A stretch of DNA of 64,000 bases from Rhyzopertha dominica (lineage: Eukaryota > Arthropoda > Insecta > Coleoptera > Bostrichidae): positions 3,410,001 to 3,474,000 of the forward strand of contig QCXZ01000064.1 in the NCBI GenBank assembly GCA_025024175.1, written 5' to 3'. The translations under genes were made by a program, and so were the position numbers. Below are positions 1 to 11,680 of this stretch, piece after piece. How positions within the stretch are numbered: position 1 is the stretch's first letter; each line of letters starts with the position of its first letter. The notes under the pieces are model-generated. The model made no database searches. It was not told the origin of the DNA and worked only from the letters and a program-made list of their open reading frames with translations.

Positions 1-755
1 GTTCTCTTCTCTTCCAAGCTGCAGCCCTTTTCGATAAACAGATCAATACCGGTCATCTAATAAAGAACCGCATTCCCGCAAGTCAAACTTCTGGATATTA
101 CGGGGCACCCTCCATCCCCGGAATATGGGTAACTTGATCGTTTTTCCTTGCGCATAAACTTTTAATAATGTCGCATTTTTCACTGTTTGCCCGCAGCCCC
201 AACGTCGGTTTCCACAGTGCCGGTTACAAACATTGTGTCATCCGACATCAAACGACTTTAGCGGGCCCCCCCATAAATAATTCAAATAAAATCTGGATAC
301 GCAAACGAGGAAACTCCGTGGTACGAAGAATCAGAGATGTACGGCATTCATATGATAGCATACATCCTCAGAGGCATATGCAAATGCAGGCAAAATGCAT
401 GTAATATGCAGAATTCGAGTTCATAAAAATGAAACGATAACAGTTGAGGCATAAAATTAGCTGTACGCGATGCAACTCTAAATTATAGTTATAATGCTTA
501 GTATATTAATTTTATATCAAACTACAGATCAGTATACTGGGTGAGCAATTTATATTGAGACGTGAGAACAAAAATAAAATTCATTGCTCATCCTAAACAA
601 TCTGAGTAATTGACTTCTAGATCCAAAAATTTACAGTCTTATAAACTTTATAAACTAGACTCAAAGTAAACATTAATTTTTAACTGGTAAATAACTATAG
701 TTCTCAAAACTTTCTTATTGTACCTGGTATAGCTTATACTCTGCTCACAAATCAC
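1..755. other. No gene recognised
   Basis: Both strands were read. Open frames here are short and have no recognisable motif. The first 400 bases are less AT-rich than what follows. No repeat boundary is visible. Confidence 0.5.
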
Positions 756-835
756 TATATATTATAAAACAAAGCTCTCTGCCGCGTCTGTCTGTCTGTG
801 TGTTCGCGATGAACCATTAGAAAGAGTAAGATTTA
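756..835 (+). repeat. Dispersed-repeat terminus with CTGT-type microsatellite
   Basis: A GTCTGTCTGTCTGTGTG run is followed by TTCGCGATGAAC. This arrangement resembles a widespread dispersed repeat end in insect genomes. It lies directly upstream of a Penelope-like fragment, but no family boundary is visible. The resemblance is from memory and was not searched. Confidence 0.4.
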
Positions 836-843
836 CTCGTAAG

Positions 844-1080
844 TATATCATTGAGAAAATGAAGAGGATTAAACTCGATCCGGAAAACTTCTTAGTAAGC
901 TTTGATATCACCTCACTCTTCACGATGCCTTATGGGAGATGACGAAACGTCTACAAGAAGTTTTGATTTAGATACGTGGATGACACTTTCACTGTCGGGC
1001 CGCAGGAAGAACAGACTATAAGCGACTTTCCTGGACCATCTAGGAAAGAATATCTATAAAGTGTTTGGAACTGAGAACAC
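844..1080 (+). pseudogene. Penelope-like element RT fragment (internally deleted)
   Basis: Conceptual translation gives reverse-transcriptase motif A (LVSFDITSLFT, near 890-925), followed after a short gap by motif C (FRYVDDTFTVGP, near 965-1000) and a DHL segment. In Penelope-like elements motif B and about 100 residues separate these, so an internal deletion has joined them. The catalytic aspartates of both motifs are still present, but the piece is far too short to work and reading frames change between motifs. It is a relic of a PLE related in type, not closely in sequence, to the copy at 48.4-50.7 kb. The assignment rests on motif recognition only. Confidence 0.7.
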
Positions 1081-1213
1081 GTGAAGATGTTTTCCCTGTG
1101 TAGCCCTTCAGCAGATTCGCTAAGAATTTGGCGATATTATAAGTGGGGGGGGGTCGATAATGCTAACAATGGACCTAAGTGGTATTTCTTCTTTATGAAT
1201 TTTTGGAAGACCA

Positions 1214-1404
1214 TATACAGGGTGATTTATGTAAGTGGTTCATTAGGCGTTTTCGGCGAAATTATTAAAATAAAAATTTGAAAGTTTGGTAATATATAAA
1301 TGGCATAGGAACTCTTTTTTAAAAATATTTTCAACATTTTTGCACTTCCGGTTATACCGGAAGCAGACGCTAACTTTTTTATTTTAAACGGAACACCCTG
1401 TATA
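1214..1404. mobile_element. Short inverted-repeat element with TATACAGGGTG ends
   Basis: The left end reads TATACAGGGTGATTTATG. The right end, read on the other strand, is TATACAGGGTGTTCCGTTT. About 190 bp lie between TA dinucleotides, as expected for a non-autonomous Tc1/mariner-superfamily element. It contains the palindrome CTTCCGGTTATACCGGAAG (1345-1363), which recurs at 1832-1850. No coding frame is present. Confidence 0.55.
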
Positions 1405-1831
1405 TTATTGCATTTTTGGATTTCTTAATAAATTCTAGTGTGACTTTATTAATAACACTTATGATCTAAGATCAGCCGTTTTGGCGTTATTTGACATTTT
1501 GTTTAAAAAAATACGTTTGCAGTGCTCCAAAAAATTAGCAATATCTTTGGAAACACAAAAGATAACGAATTGCGGTTTTCATGGTTGTATAGGGCCAGAA
1601 CGACACTATCTGCATCGTTAACTTTTACTATTGTGCTCTAAGCGTCACAAAAATATAGCACTTTGAGTTTCGAGAATTTCCAGCATGGATAACTTGATTT
1701 TTTTAAATAGAAGCATGCATTTGTTTTTACGCTATTAGATAGACATTAAAATACCCTTTCGTTCAATATAATGGTGTAGGTATCTGTCTGTAATAGTTGT
1801 TGAGAAATTTTGAAAAAACTATTTTTTTTGA
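1405..1831. other. Non-coding, probable transposon flank
   Basis: No reading frame or recognisable family is seen. This segment may be untranslated DNA of the minus-strand transposon whose coding region starts at 2165, because the CTTCCGG palindrome at 1832 links the two. Confidence 0.3.
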
Positions 1832-1850
1832 CTTCCGGTTATACCGGAAG
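1832..1850. repeat. Second copy of the CTTCCGG palindrome
   Basis: CTTCCGGTTATACCGGAAG has 8-bp arms around TAT and is identical to the copy at 1345-1363. The flanking context is similar (upstream T-rich run, downstream GAC.TTAACTT). This suggests both belong to ends of related transposon families. Confidence 0.6.
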
Positions 1851-2164
1851 TGGACATTAACTTATTTTGACGGTGTTTTTGCATTTCATTATCATGTGGG
1901 TTGGTTGCTTAACAGTTAGCATCAGCAAACATCTAAAATAGGCAAATTTTAAATAGGAAGTATGTACCAAGACAAATAGAACAGTGTTATAAAAGAAACT
2001 ATGAAAACATCTTCAAAACACACACTTATGTAATAAACAATTAAAATAACACAACAAACAATAAACTTAATAACATTAATAACAACAACAACAACAATAA
2101 AAATAATAATATTAACAACCACAAAATGCAAAAGTAACAAGTTCACAAACAATAATACGAGTAA

Positions 2165-2886
2165 TTACAACAAATGTTCGAAATGCCGACCATCTACATT
2201 CACACACTTTTGCAATCTTTTACGCACTTCTAGTGTAGTTGCTCTTTCGATTTCGTCCGATGAAATATGAGCCATTACATCGTTCACTCGGCGTTGAAGT
2301 TCTTCTATAGAATTTACCGAAGTTTTGTACACTCTCGACTTAACCATGCCCCAAAAATAAAAATCTAACGGGGTAAGGTCAGGGGATCTAGGCGGCCATT
2401 CTAAAGGTCCGTTTCGACGAATCCATCTGTTTTCAAAAAGGTGACCAAGCTCTTGAGAAACGTTATGTGTACAATGCGCGGGTGCCCCGTCTAATTGATA
2501 CCAGCAGGAAACTCTTTCATTTAGTGGCAACTCTTCTAAGAAATCACTCACAACGAAGTTTATAATTTGCAAATACTTGCGAGAATCTAAATTTACGTCA
2601 TAAATAGTATATGCCATTCTGTTATGCATNAGCAAACAAAAAACATTAAAGCGGAACTTCTTGTTTGTCTTGTTTCTTTCGACAATCAAATGTGGATTTC
2701 CATCTGACCAGTAGTGTTTGTTCTTAAAATTCACTAACCCATCCCTAGAAAATTTAGCTTCGTCGGTCCAGATAATTTTGTTTAAGAAACGAGGATCTTC
2801 GCGAAGTTTTTCTAAGATTGCTTGACAAAACTCAGTTCTCTGTTGATAATCGCCGATTTGAAGGACCTGCAAAGCCTCCTGTTATT
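2165..2886 (-). pseudogene. IS630-Tc1-mariner superfamily transposase, N-terminus missing
   Basis: The 235-residue frame covers the catalytic half of a DDE transposase. The first acidic motif is WTDEAKF (about residue 36), the second is WYQLDGAPAHC, and the third is PPRSPDLTPLDFYFWG. I count 36 residues between the second and third aspartates. All three catalytic aspartates look intact, and the only ambiguity is one N codon. The N-terminal DNA-binding region (roughly the first 100-170 residues of such proteins) is absent: upstream the frame runs into a Penelope-like fragment at about 2890. It is the same broad type as the copies at 15.7-16.9, 52.1-53.0 and 53.9-55.4 kb but a different family. 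The C-terminus ends at FEHLL and is followed by AAC/AAT-rich DNA. It should be inactive for lack of a DNA-binding domain. Confidence 0.8.
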
Positions 2887-2889
2887 TTG

Positions 2890-3120
2890 TAGAAATTCTT
2901 AAGCATAAAACTAAGTTATTTTTCAATTCTTAGAGTCGGGTCATAAGAAATGAGAGTGGCTGGCCCGTCTTGTAAAAGATTGTTGATTTTATTCACATAA
3001 TCTGAAGTATGAAGGACTATAGTCGTGTTACCTCTATCGGCTGAAAGGATAGTTATCTCTGAATTAGATTTGAGATTTTTGACAGCAATTTTCTCGTCTT
3101 CAGGGATAACACCCAACCGA
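2890..3120 (-). pseudogene. Penelope-like element fragment, N-terminal side of RT
   Basis: Read on the minus strand, the segment gives ITILSADRGNTTIVL followed by DYVNKINNLL. This matches the conserved block just upstream of the RT fingers in Penelope-like elements (consensus type L.ADKGN..V..... Y..K...LL). A related block occurs at about 48.83 kb. The fragment is about 66 residues, has no RT catalytic motifs, and abuts the transposase relic at 2165-2886, so the two were brought together by insertion or deletion. Confidence 0.65.
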
Positions 3121-4554
3121 CACCGGCCACAAAGCCGGGCAACACAGTTTTCTACAAACCTTGGCTGCGAAAGCCTAAACCAATACTTCTAAACAAAGTA
3201 GAGCAATTAACCCTTATTTCATTTGTAATACTATACTTTAAGTATACATATCTAGAATCCACCAGAACAACTTATATAACTATTTATATTCCGGGCAAAG
3301 TAAAGCCAGAATAAAAATGACTGCGCCCCTCTAACAATTCTCCCGATGGGTCTAGCTCATCTTATCTCGGCGACTGACGCATTCGGTGACGGCGGAACAG
3401 AAAAAAACGAGGAGGACGACGTCGGGACTGCCTTAAAATGGAAAGCCCCCGTCGGAAATTTATTTTCCGCCGAGAAAACAAATAAGCATCCATTCTGGGT
3501 AGCGGGAAAAGGTAATTCGCGCTGGTAAGGCAGTGGCGTGTACACCTAAGCAAACATGTCAACCCGATGCAATAAAGGTGTTATGAGAAAAAAACGGGGT
3601 ACCGCGTGATACGCGACGGGTAACTAGGCATAAATTATGCAGGAATATCCCGGCGAAATGTCAGGATTCTTTGCTCATCTTGTTGTTTCAGCCGCTGGAA
3701 ATGTCACAGTTGAACTGAACCTTATTGCGGTAAACATGAAGCCGGAAAATTAATATACAGGGTACTAGCTCTCTTAATGTTCGGATAAAAAAGTTTCACG
3801 GTTTTCAGTTGTATGACTCAATTAAATATTTTTTCCGATAGGAGAAATAAAACAATAGATTCTTGTCTACAACCCTTTTCTAACTGAAATAATTATTGTC
3901 TTCCTAGAATCTTCTAATACATTGCCGATGATTTTCCCAGAAAGGATGAAATTTTGCAAATCTTTTGAGAGGCATCAAATATTTGTATACTTTGAATATT
4001 ATGAATGTATCCCGGTATGCCAGTTTATTTGGCCCAAGGATTAGTGTAATAAAAGCCAGGTAGGCCCAGCCCGTATAGTATTTGTAAAAGTTACATTACT
4101 GTTACCATTACTTTTTGCAATTCTATATGCTCCGCATCATATCTTACCACTTTTGTAGTAATTTTGTAATGAGTTGAAATTATAGTTGTCAGTCTCATAT
4201 TCGTTGCGAATTGAATTGCGCCGTTACCATTTTATACCCTCTTTTGTTTTGAAGCTCTACCTAACTTTATAATAACCTTACAATTTCTGCAGTCCTTAAA
4301 ATTGTGAACACCTTTTTGATAGACATTTTTATTTTGAATCCAGTAACACTCAAAAATTCTTTTAGGGGGTCACATGTTTCTAGATGTAACACAAATTTGC
4401 ATTTTTTATGAAAACTATAGCTAGCTTTGCCATGGTCGAAAAAATCTGTTATTATTCCATTTTTAATGATTTAATCAGATTTGATATTTCACCAAAAAAG
4501 CTATGGAACCGGAGAACATACTGTATAGTATAGATTCAACGTTAATATAACAAG
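3121..4554. other. No gene recognised; GC-richer island at 3340-3540
   Basis: Overlapping short frames exist on both strands around 3346-3562, but none shows a domain. They arise because the island is GC-rich and poor in stop codons. A TACAGGGTA-like end occurs at 3757. The rest is AT-rich without recognised elements. Confidence 0.45.
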
Positions 4555-4708
4555 ATCTTGATAAATATTCGACTCTTTACATTGTCATCAAACTGGCATT
4601 AATAATATGATAACTTTTGACTAAAATTATTAATGCCAATTTGATCGAGTCGAGCCCCGCATTCGGGAAAATTTCAGACAACGTAAATAGTCGCTAATTT
4701 ATCAAGAT
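4555..4708. mobile_element. MITE-like element with 32-bp terminal inverted repeats and internal hairpin
   Basis: The left terminus (4555-4586) and right terminus (4677-4708) begin ATCTTGATAAAT and are imperfect inverted repeats over 32 bp. Inside, a second inverted repeat (4587-4607 with 4627-4647, core GGCATTAATAAT) can form a hairpin. There is no coding capacity. The whole element is 154 bp and could fold into one long stem. The family is not recognised. Confidence 0.65.
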
Positions 4709-7700
4709 TGATTGTCATTTGTTAGGATTATTGCCTCAATTAAATTTTAGAATACATTGTCGATCTTTGATCAGAGACGTTACCGAATCGACCGGATCTT
4801 TTTGTCTCTGACGTTTTCATTTATTTGGCATACTAGTGTACCTGATTTGAGATACTTATTAAAATAGTGGATTCTGACATTCGATTTGTAATAGTCGCTG
4901 TTATCGGCGTCGGATTGATTATTATAAACTATAACTACGAATGTGATTTGCCAAAATTTAAACTTGACAGATGGAGGAAATAATCTGAAATAATAATTTT
5001 AAATCTATTAAAAAGAATATGTCCCTATTTGTATAATTAAGACTCGTAAAGGGGCGCATGCAGTTCTTTCGTCATGGATGCCATGTAGTTAATGAAAATC
5101 ATTCTTTGTTAACATCATTTTGCATCCATTTTAACGAAAAACAAGCATTTAAAAAAATTGTGTTAATAGGAAAATATTATTCCCGAAAATTCAAGTTTGA
5201 GACATATCTCAAAATACTTGGCCCCTTTAAAAATTCTGCATGCAAAATAATAATTACTGTCAAAAATATCTACATTTTCTTGTATCTACATACCTTAGCG
5301 TGGTATTGAGAACTGAAGGAATTTAAGTTATTTAAAAGTTCACTACAGCTTTAAAATAAAAGACATTATAAAATCGGCGAATTACAGTTTAGCTAACAAA
5401 AAAGTGAGAGTAATGTGCACACCGCAATTCTCCAGTATTAATAGTTATCGATATACCCTGTAATTACAACAAAAATTGGACACCCTGTACCATAAGTTAA
5501 TCTACACCTGTACACAGATAAGTAACACTTGTAAATATAAATAGATCCGAATATGAATGGAGGTTTTCAAAAAGAATTTCACTAAACCTTGGAGTATTTG
5601 AACCAAAATAAAATCAGATATGTCATAATTTCTATAATTGTCGTACTTGTATTTCTGTGCAAGAATTTTGGATAATTATAATTGATATCAATTCCACACT
5701 GCCTGACCTTTGAGCATATTAGATATCAATTTTTAGTTATCATCTATGCAATACTAGTAACATTTCATATACCTACAAGTTGACTCTTTCAGGCCTTTTA
5801 GTTTCTAAAATCGCCATCTCAATATGACCTTTAACCTCACGTCCCCACAGAAACAATTTTATTAGAAAATAGTAAGGACATCACAGTTATACTAGTATTT
5901 TACAGACAAACTCAGTCTGCCTGCTCTTTGAACAGCAGGATACAAATCGTACCCAAATAAGAAATTCTCCTTTATAGAACATCCACCCTGGTAAGGAAAT
6001 TTTTTGCCCCAAACTAAGTGAGCGCAATAAATGCAGGTAGTCTTGGTGGGTGGACCCTAATATCTTGTAACGGTTCAAAATCCACGTTCGAAGCTATACC
6101 TCATTGACACCGTTTATGAAAAAAAAAGTCTTAATGTTTCCAAATACCAATTCATAAAATTTCTAGTTAAAGATAACTGTTTCATTATCTGTGTGTATTC
6201 TTCGTCACGAGAAAGATGGTTCTAGGAGTATGTTTTGGGGACATGGGCTTTTTCTGTATTCGACCGGTTCTTTTTTGCGCGCTGATAAGCCAGGGATTCG
6301 GCGGGAAAAATGCTTTGAATTAGTATCGAAAACAGCTTGTGGTTTAGCGTGAATAGCGATAGGACAAGTGTAAAATCTTCATTACGATTCCTTATGATTG
6401 AGGGAGGTACTGCCCTATTCGCTCAAGGAAGTGTCCAGTTGGTTGTTTTGAGATTAAGGTACTGGATCTTCGATCTGTCGTTCGACAAGATTCAAATTCA
6501 CAAACCACGTTCCACGCGGAAATCAGAGTAAAATAACGGATTCCAATCAAAACCCTCGACAGAAGAGGTTTTTTTTTAATCCCGGCGTAAATCGCTTTTG
6601 TATCGCGGTGTCTATCATCTACGTGCCCTTGTCAGGGAGGTGCGTTCCTGTTCCCGTTTGACCGTCGGATCTGTGGGACATCCTGAAGGATTGGGTCACC
6701 GTATTAACAGCCCGTACGATTGTCATCGCTGCCCATCCCGAAGCCGTCTAGAGAGCCACAATTCGCCCTAAAATTCGTAAAGCATTTATAGGAAAACCAG
6801 ATAAGNTGCATGACAAATGTGTTGTACAGTTTTCTTTTATTGACTAGTCGCGAAAACAGCATATTTATAGACGTTTGCATTTAATTAAATCAACTATAGT
6901 TCATCTGGATTTATCGAAACGCGCAACTATTGGTAATTGTTTGATTTATTAAGTAATTGTAGAAAACGTTTATTTGTAAACTGAACGTGTACACGTACGG
7001 TGAAGAAATTGAACATTTTGTTTGTTTCTTTTTTTTGTTTTGTCAGAAAAGTATTGACACAATAATTGAATAGTTATTTATCCGAGCGATCAAATCGACG
7101 GAGATTTTTTTGATGTGTTTAATTATTTTGTTGATTATGTAGATGAACTTTTAGTCATCGATTTGCGCTACGGATTAGTAATTTTTTGTGAATATCGCCC
7201 TAATATTTAGTTGCATACTTACCTGTAATTATACTTTCATTCACGGGAGATATTAAATTTATTTATATATTACTAGTGCTTTTATGTCATTACAAATCGT
7301 TTGTATACCTACCTGGAATTTCTTGGTTTATTCCGCTACGCAAGGGGGTAGTTAAACCAAGTGGCGCTCAGGCAAGTCTTTGTTTTTAACCCAGCCCATC
7401 TCCATTGGGTTAGCTGGCATCTACCCCGTGTATGCTCTGGTAGGGGATTTATTGGCTTGTTTTAGTTCTAATACAGTTATTTAATTGTTATATAATTTTT
7501 TTGCGTCAATCTAAGGATTTGTCTAAACCACCATTAGACCCGAAATACGATGAAAATAACAGGTGGCGCTCCCTAGCGGAATTTGAGTTTCGGGTCTACC
7601 TACCCTACCCTCTTAAATGAATGAATGAGAATTTGAGTGTTATCAAATAAATTGCTGAATGCGACAGATATAGTTTGTGTTAACCTTTTATCTGTTTGAT

Positions 7701-8579
7701 AATGTTTAATGCAGAATTAGCCTATCAAACTTTTCTCGCCTTTTCTTTGCTGTTCTAAAGTGATCACCCTGTATTTTACCCTCAATAACATCATTTTCGC
7801 TCCGCTAAAACCGCGCCTATGTTGGCAAGAACACAACCGTAATGCACCTGGTAGAAAATTGGAAAAACGACGGCGAATGCTGTTTTATTAAAAACGTAAC
7901 AAAGGGTCGGGCGTGGGGGTTCCGAATAAAAGAACATGCCAAACGCCAGGACAATCGCGGATAACCTACAAGGACCCTGCTTTTGAAACACGCCTAAATA
8001 ATGGGAAGACTGATATTTTCTTTTCGCGACGTTGGACGGGTGACGTGCCTCGCGTTTATTAAATTCACACAGATGTAATTCGGGGCTTCCAGAAAGAAAA
8101 TATTAATTTTTTCCCGTCATTTGTTCGCGGGATTGAAAAGAATCTGGAAAAGGGTGGAAGGCGAAACAAAACGCACGTATTGTAAGCTGAACGCAGCCCC
8201 ATGTGGAGTATTACATTATTATCCGGCAAAAAGCTTTTTGTGGTGCTCTTACATCCTGAACAAATATGCTACTACGGCTTTGGCATATTTGATTTGGCTG
8301 GGAGCACTCATTTAAGTATGCCCCCTTATCTATTACGCTTCTCTTTGTGATGGAAGGTAAGCTGTTTGCCTTCTAAACAACGCAGTAATTTCGTGAACCA
8401 ATAATGTACGACGATGACGGTAAACGAAGCAAATTACTTTATTTTTTTTTTCGAATATATAGCTTTTAGGCTAAAGGGCAGCAATTGCTGGTCAATGAAT
8501 TCTCTGAAAGATATCGTTTAGTATCTGTGCTTTGTGCAAAATTTAAAAAGCTATACGTTATAGTGACATATAAGAATGT
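4709..8579. other. No gene recognised; small repeats only
   Basis: The short frames here (for example at 5058, 5887, 6337, 7791 and 8121) have no domain or codon pattern that I can support. Isolated TACAGGG/CCCTGTA-type transposon ends occur near 5455, 5485 and 7765. A GC-richer stretch at 6570-6780 has no stop codons in one frame over about 190 bases but no recognisable protein. Confidence 0.4.
7535..7598. repeat. 11-bp inverted repeat TAGACCCGAAA
   Basis: TAGACCCGAAA at 7535-7545 pairs with TTTCGGGTCTA at 7588-7598 around a loop of about 42 bases holding GGTGGCGCTCCCTAGCGG. The same GTGGCGCTC word occurs at 7362. It is probably the remains of a short dispersed element. Confidence 0.45.
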
Positions 8580-8960
8580 AGGCTTTCGCGGCCCGAAATC
8601 TTAGTCTTTTTGGGTTAGAGCACGTCTGATGTCAGAATAAGGTCGACGAAAGCTTACGTTCTTACGTACTTAACCTTTATGGAGAGGATATTTCTTTCAA
8701 AACCTCACAATTCTCCTTTCCTTTCCTTATTCGTTGTCGGGACAATAAAGCCATTTCCAAGTTTCTAAGAATCAAGGATCAGTTCTCCACATGGTCATCT
8801 AGCAAAATTCTAAGGCGGGCGCGAAAACGCATTTCTGCCACTCGACGAGAACTTGAGTTTTCAGCACGTAATCTCTTAAAACGTCATCTTGAATTGTCCA
8901 ATTCCTTCAACCAATTTGATTGGGTATTTTTTGTTCAGATTACTTTTGTACAAGCCCAAA
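8580..8960 (+). pseudogene. Possible Penelope-like element 5' region
   Basis: A non-coding stretch with CTTTCGCGG and GGTCGACGAAAGC is followed by a frame reading SSKILRRARKRISATRRELEF, which continues as an arginine- and leucine-rich helical segment to about 8960. A charged helical N-terminal region preceded by a repeat-type leader is the usual arrangement of PLE 5' ends. No RT or GIY-YIG motif follows, so this is at most a 5' fragment. It could instead be a chance open frame. Confidence 0.35.
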
Positions 8961-11609
8961 GAACGCTTGAATGAATGTACCTATACAACCTTCCCATTCC
9001 AGTCCTTATACTTCCGTAACATGCACTAGGCAGTCGCACTACTAGCAATCAGCAGTACCCCTCCAACCCAGCGTTGACGGCCGGCTCGGCGGTATATCCG
9101 GGAGTGGCAGAAATGCTGACCGTACGCTGTGCCACCGGTCTTTTTCAAACTTTTTTTTCTTTAAATATAAACCAATTTTAAAGCAAGGGGTGAAGGTGAC
9201 CCACAAATGCAAGGTGACAAATAACTAGCCTCGGCAAGGCTCAGCCTGGGTCGTTGGGGCAAAATAAGGTAAACTAAATGAATGGGCGCCAGAATCAAAA
9301 AATCGCAGATATCTGAGCACGTGGGATTCGCACGTGCACAAGTCCTTAAGGATCAAACCTTCCTCCCCCGACTAAGATATAGGCATGTGAATATAACAAA
9401 TAAAACAACGGATTGAGCTTAAACCAAGGTCCATATACTTACCAAAGATAATAAGGCAGAGTATAAACTAAAATAAGAACAAGGTAACCCGAAATAAACT
9501 AGCGTATAATCTACTCCATCGAAACACAAAACACTCACAGAATAAGCTAATTCTAAGCTAACGGAATCAAGGGAAATATCCTTACTAATTATTAACGTAA
9601 TTAATATGATGCACGAACAAAAAACTATTGTCATAACCGTCCGCGGGGTGCGCACGTCCGACGGTGGTTCCGACTCAGTTATAAAAAGAACTCTTTAAAC
9701 TCTCCGGTAAAACGATCATTCCCTTTTTCCTTTACAAAAAAATCTAAACGGACTATTTGCTATCAGATAAACGTGTATGTACAAGTTAAGCTACGTGTAT
9801 TATTAATAATTTGTTACGGAATGGGTGAAGATAAAGTCAACTTAATTAAATAATTACACAGAGTAATACCCGCACTCTATAAGATATTAACAGAGAAAGT
9901 GCTGAATATAAAAGTTCTAAGATTAACGCACAAATAAAATGCTGGAGCGAAGGGAACGCAGCGGCGATCTTCCGTAGATTTACTGAACAATCTGGCAACG
10001 TCAGCACGCAAATTAAATGGAAAAATCTGACCTTAAATACATAGGTTGATCCTTCCCCTCTAGCAAGGGTATGCGACTCTAGGATAGGTGGATGATAATA
10101 GCCTCTATCACTCCAGTCCTTAAGTATTTCCACGAAAGATTCCTTTCAGCTTCGAAATTTAGAAATCCCTATCGAATAATCACCACGGACGTCGAGTACA
10201 TTCGCTTATATGGTTTGCTGATGTTCGGTACACCCAACCAAGGGTAAGAAACCCTAAAATAGCTGGTTTGGCAACGAGAAAACAATAAAATATGCACTTA
10301 CTGAGGTGTTAGGCGGCTTCACAAGTTGTAAAATGAAATATGTAGTACGACGAACTGTTTGGAAGTGTCTGTGCTTTGCATCCGGTTTAAAACCGAAACA
10401 AGCTCAATTGAAAAGGCATCAAGATACGAAAAAGTAAAGGAAACACACGATTGGCCCTTAAACAGCACAAAATTGCGACTATGATCCCCAGAAATGAGTG
10501 AAATTCACACAAAATTAATTCGCGATCACTTCCCGTAGTCGAATGTTCTCAATCACCGTAGGTGTGCCTAGCAAGAAAAAACAGCAAAAACTCGTATGGA
10601 CAGAGCGCCCGAAAACGCGGATTTCAACAGATGTTGGAAATCTAGCTACATACAAATGACAAACAAAACAATCTGTAGCGGGAATTTAAACTAGCAAAAC
10701 GGGAGCGTTACAGCTGGTCCAATCAATCATCAATCAATCAAATAAGTGCTATACGAATAATCCAATGTGTTTTTTTCCTAAAGTTTATTGCTATTTTAAA
10801 CCATAACTTACGTAACGCAAATAAAATGTCATTACTTTTATGGAGGTTTACAGTCGGGCCGTAATAAAGTGCTTAAACAATCAAAAATCAAAGCCATATC
10901 CTATATATCTCTGGTCGGTTCAAAATCCACGACTGTACTTTCAGCAATCTAAGTACTTAAAGTAAACTGCTGCATATAAATGCTAGTGGTTCCTAGTCTG
11001 ACATAACCATCACTAACTTGCACCCTACCTTTGTTAAAACACTTTCAAGTTTCATACTAACCCTGCGAAATTGAAAACGAAATGGATACCCAAACGGAAC
11101 AACTCCGTCCATAAAAGTAATAAACACCAATTAACAGGTCAAAGCGCAGCGAAGCTCTTTTACAGAAAACTTCAAACAGAGAAGCAACCCCCGCAGTCAA
11201 CAACCTTGTCAAATAACAACCCTTTCCCAATCAATGTTCCACAAATAGCTCCGTCTCATTCACTTTCGCGCTCGCCCCATGGTGCTTCCTTCTCCCTTTG
11301 TGGGACTACGTAATGGAGAAGATGATCTTACGTCGGCCCCATTGTTAGTAAATAAATGGAATCTGCGTACGGTGGCTCACATTGTTCTCAGGCGACGTCG
11401 ATATTCGGCTCGCCTTACTGCAGCTAGGTCGAGCAACTAGATCGGAAGTTATCTGTGCCGGCACTATGAGGATTTACGTATTCACTCAGCGTAGATATTC
11501 CCTTGGATAGTTAATTCAAAAGCGTATCATATTTTGTTTTGGAAGGAAAAGTGATTTATCGCTTTTTTAAAGTTATTTTGAATACCCAGCAATTATCTTG
11601 AATTTAGAA
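8961..11609. other. Long stretch without recognised gene
   Basis: No frame above about 95 codons and no recognised domain were found on either strand. A TATAAAAAG promoter-like word lies at 9679. An AATC microsatellite occurs at about 10717-10741. The segment around 11300-11460 has a moderate GC content and could be an old LTR or host intergenic DNA, but nothing decides this. Confidence 0.4.
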
Positions 11610-11680
11610 CCTAATTCAGTGATGGTGATGGACAATGCGTCTTATCACTCAACACAAGAAAACAGTGAACTGCTCCATCT
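11610..11680 (+). pseudogene. DDE transposase fragment (VMDNASYHS motif)
   Basis: A single short block translates as PNSVMVMDNASYHSTQ. It matches the second catalytic aspartate motif of the DDE_3-type transposase also present at 30.26-30.31 kb (NSVIVMDNASYHSEQ). The flanking sequence is too decayed to read. No terminal repeats are visible. Confidence 0.55.

Noticed and set aside
3346..3562. Three overlapping frames on both strands
   Set aside because: They are mirror images in a stop-poor GC-rich patch, with no domain and no consistent start context.
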